A stretch of 6,348 nucleotides of DNA from an uncultured Clostridia bacterium (GTDB lineage Bacteria; Bacillota; Clostridia; Christensenellales; Borkfalkiaceae). The translations under genes and the position numbers were made by a program. The first letter of the stretch is position 1, and each line of letters begins with the position of its first letter. Where the stretch lies: assembly GCA_947174175.1 (NCBI GenBank), contig CAMWHW010000059.1:1-6348 (forward strand), read 5' to 3'. Positions 6,256 to 6,348 of this stretch are shown here, in pieces. A model generated the notes under the pieces. The model ran no database searches, was not told the DNA's origin, and was given only the letters and a program-made list of their open reading frames with translations.

Positions 6256-6348
6256 ATGAAGAAAATCAAGGCACTCTTAGCTGAATTCAAAGCGTTTATA
6301 ACGCGCGGCAACGGCGTTGATATGGCTGTCGCCGTTATTATCGGCGCG
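6256..6348 (+). CDS. mscL: Large-conductance mechanosensitive channel, N-terminal 31 residues (3' truncated by the window)
   Basis: The frame starts at ATG 6256 and stays open to the window end. It encodes MKKIKALLAEFKAFITRGNG followed by VDMAVAVIIGA. This matches the MscL N-terminus: an amphipathic S1 helix ending in EFxxFxxRGNVVDLA, then the start of the pore-lining TM1 with the VIIGA motif. MscL forms a homopentamer in the inner membrane that opens under extreme tension to release solutes on hypo-osmotic shock. Only about a quarter of the usual 120-150 residues is visible, so TM2 and the cytoplasmic bundle cannot be checked. The gene has its own promoter and Shine-Dalgarno. The motif is distinctive enough that another identity is unlikely. 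Confidence 0.93.
   Translation, partial: MKKIKALLAEFKAFITRGNGVDMAVAVIIGA

Overview
The window is ordinary bacterial chromosome, densely coded on the + strand. It holds five long genes and the first 31 codons of a sixth. Sigma-70/A-type promoters in short AT-rich gaps, two good Shine-Dalgarno sites, a PUA-less ProB and a membrane protein with Ig-like modules all fit an uncultured gut-type Bacillota (Clostridia) lineage. That placement is inferred from style; no marker gene here proves it.

Layout: (1) nt 1-1655 is the 3' part of a large surface protein, with extracellular Ig-like repeats, one membrane helix and an unusually long cytoplasmic tail. It ends at a clear intrinsic terminator (1670-1697). 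(2) nt 1751-3406 encodes a fusion of an N-terminal GNAT-like domain to two tandem [two-helix membrane hairpin + DUF3592-like beta domain] units. (3) nt 3471-5497 is a proBA operon (glutamate 5-kinase and gamma-glutamyl phosphate reductase), whose stop and start codons overlap as TAATG. (4) nt 5552-6175 is a left-handed beta-helix acyltransferase. (5) From nt 6256, a gene that starts like mscL runs off the window.

How the genes relate: proB and proA catalyse consecutive steps from glutamate towards proline. MscL is the osmotic emergency valve, so proline synthesis and osmotic release lie close together, but on separate promoters. The GNAT fusion and the acyltransferase look like single-gene units.

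The most interesting signals are these. First, the GNAT-fusion and acyltransferase genes both have an extended -10 promoter (TGnTAAAAT, 17-nt spacer) ending exactly 6 nt before the ATG, with no Shine-Dalgarno. This predicts leaderless mRNAs, next to genes (proB, mscL) with normal leaders. Second, the 551-residue fusion has an internally duplicated membrane/beta architecture and an apparently degenerate acetyl-CoA loop. Third, the surface protein has a roughly 260-residue cytoplasmic tail. I see no CRISPR array, mobile element, tRNA or rRNA, and no clear new defence or biosynthetic system. No intergenic stretch exceeds 100 nt.
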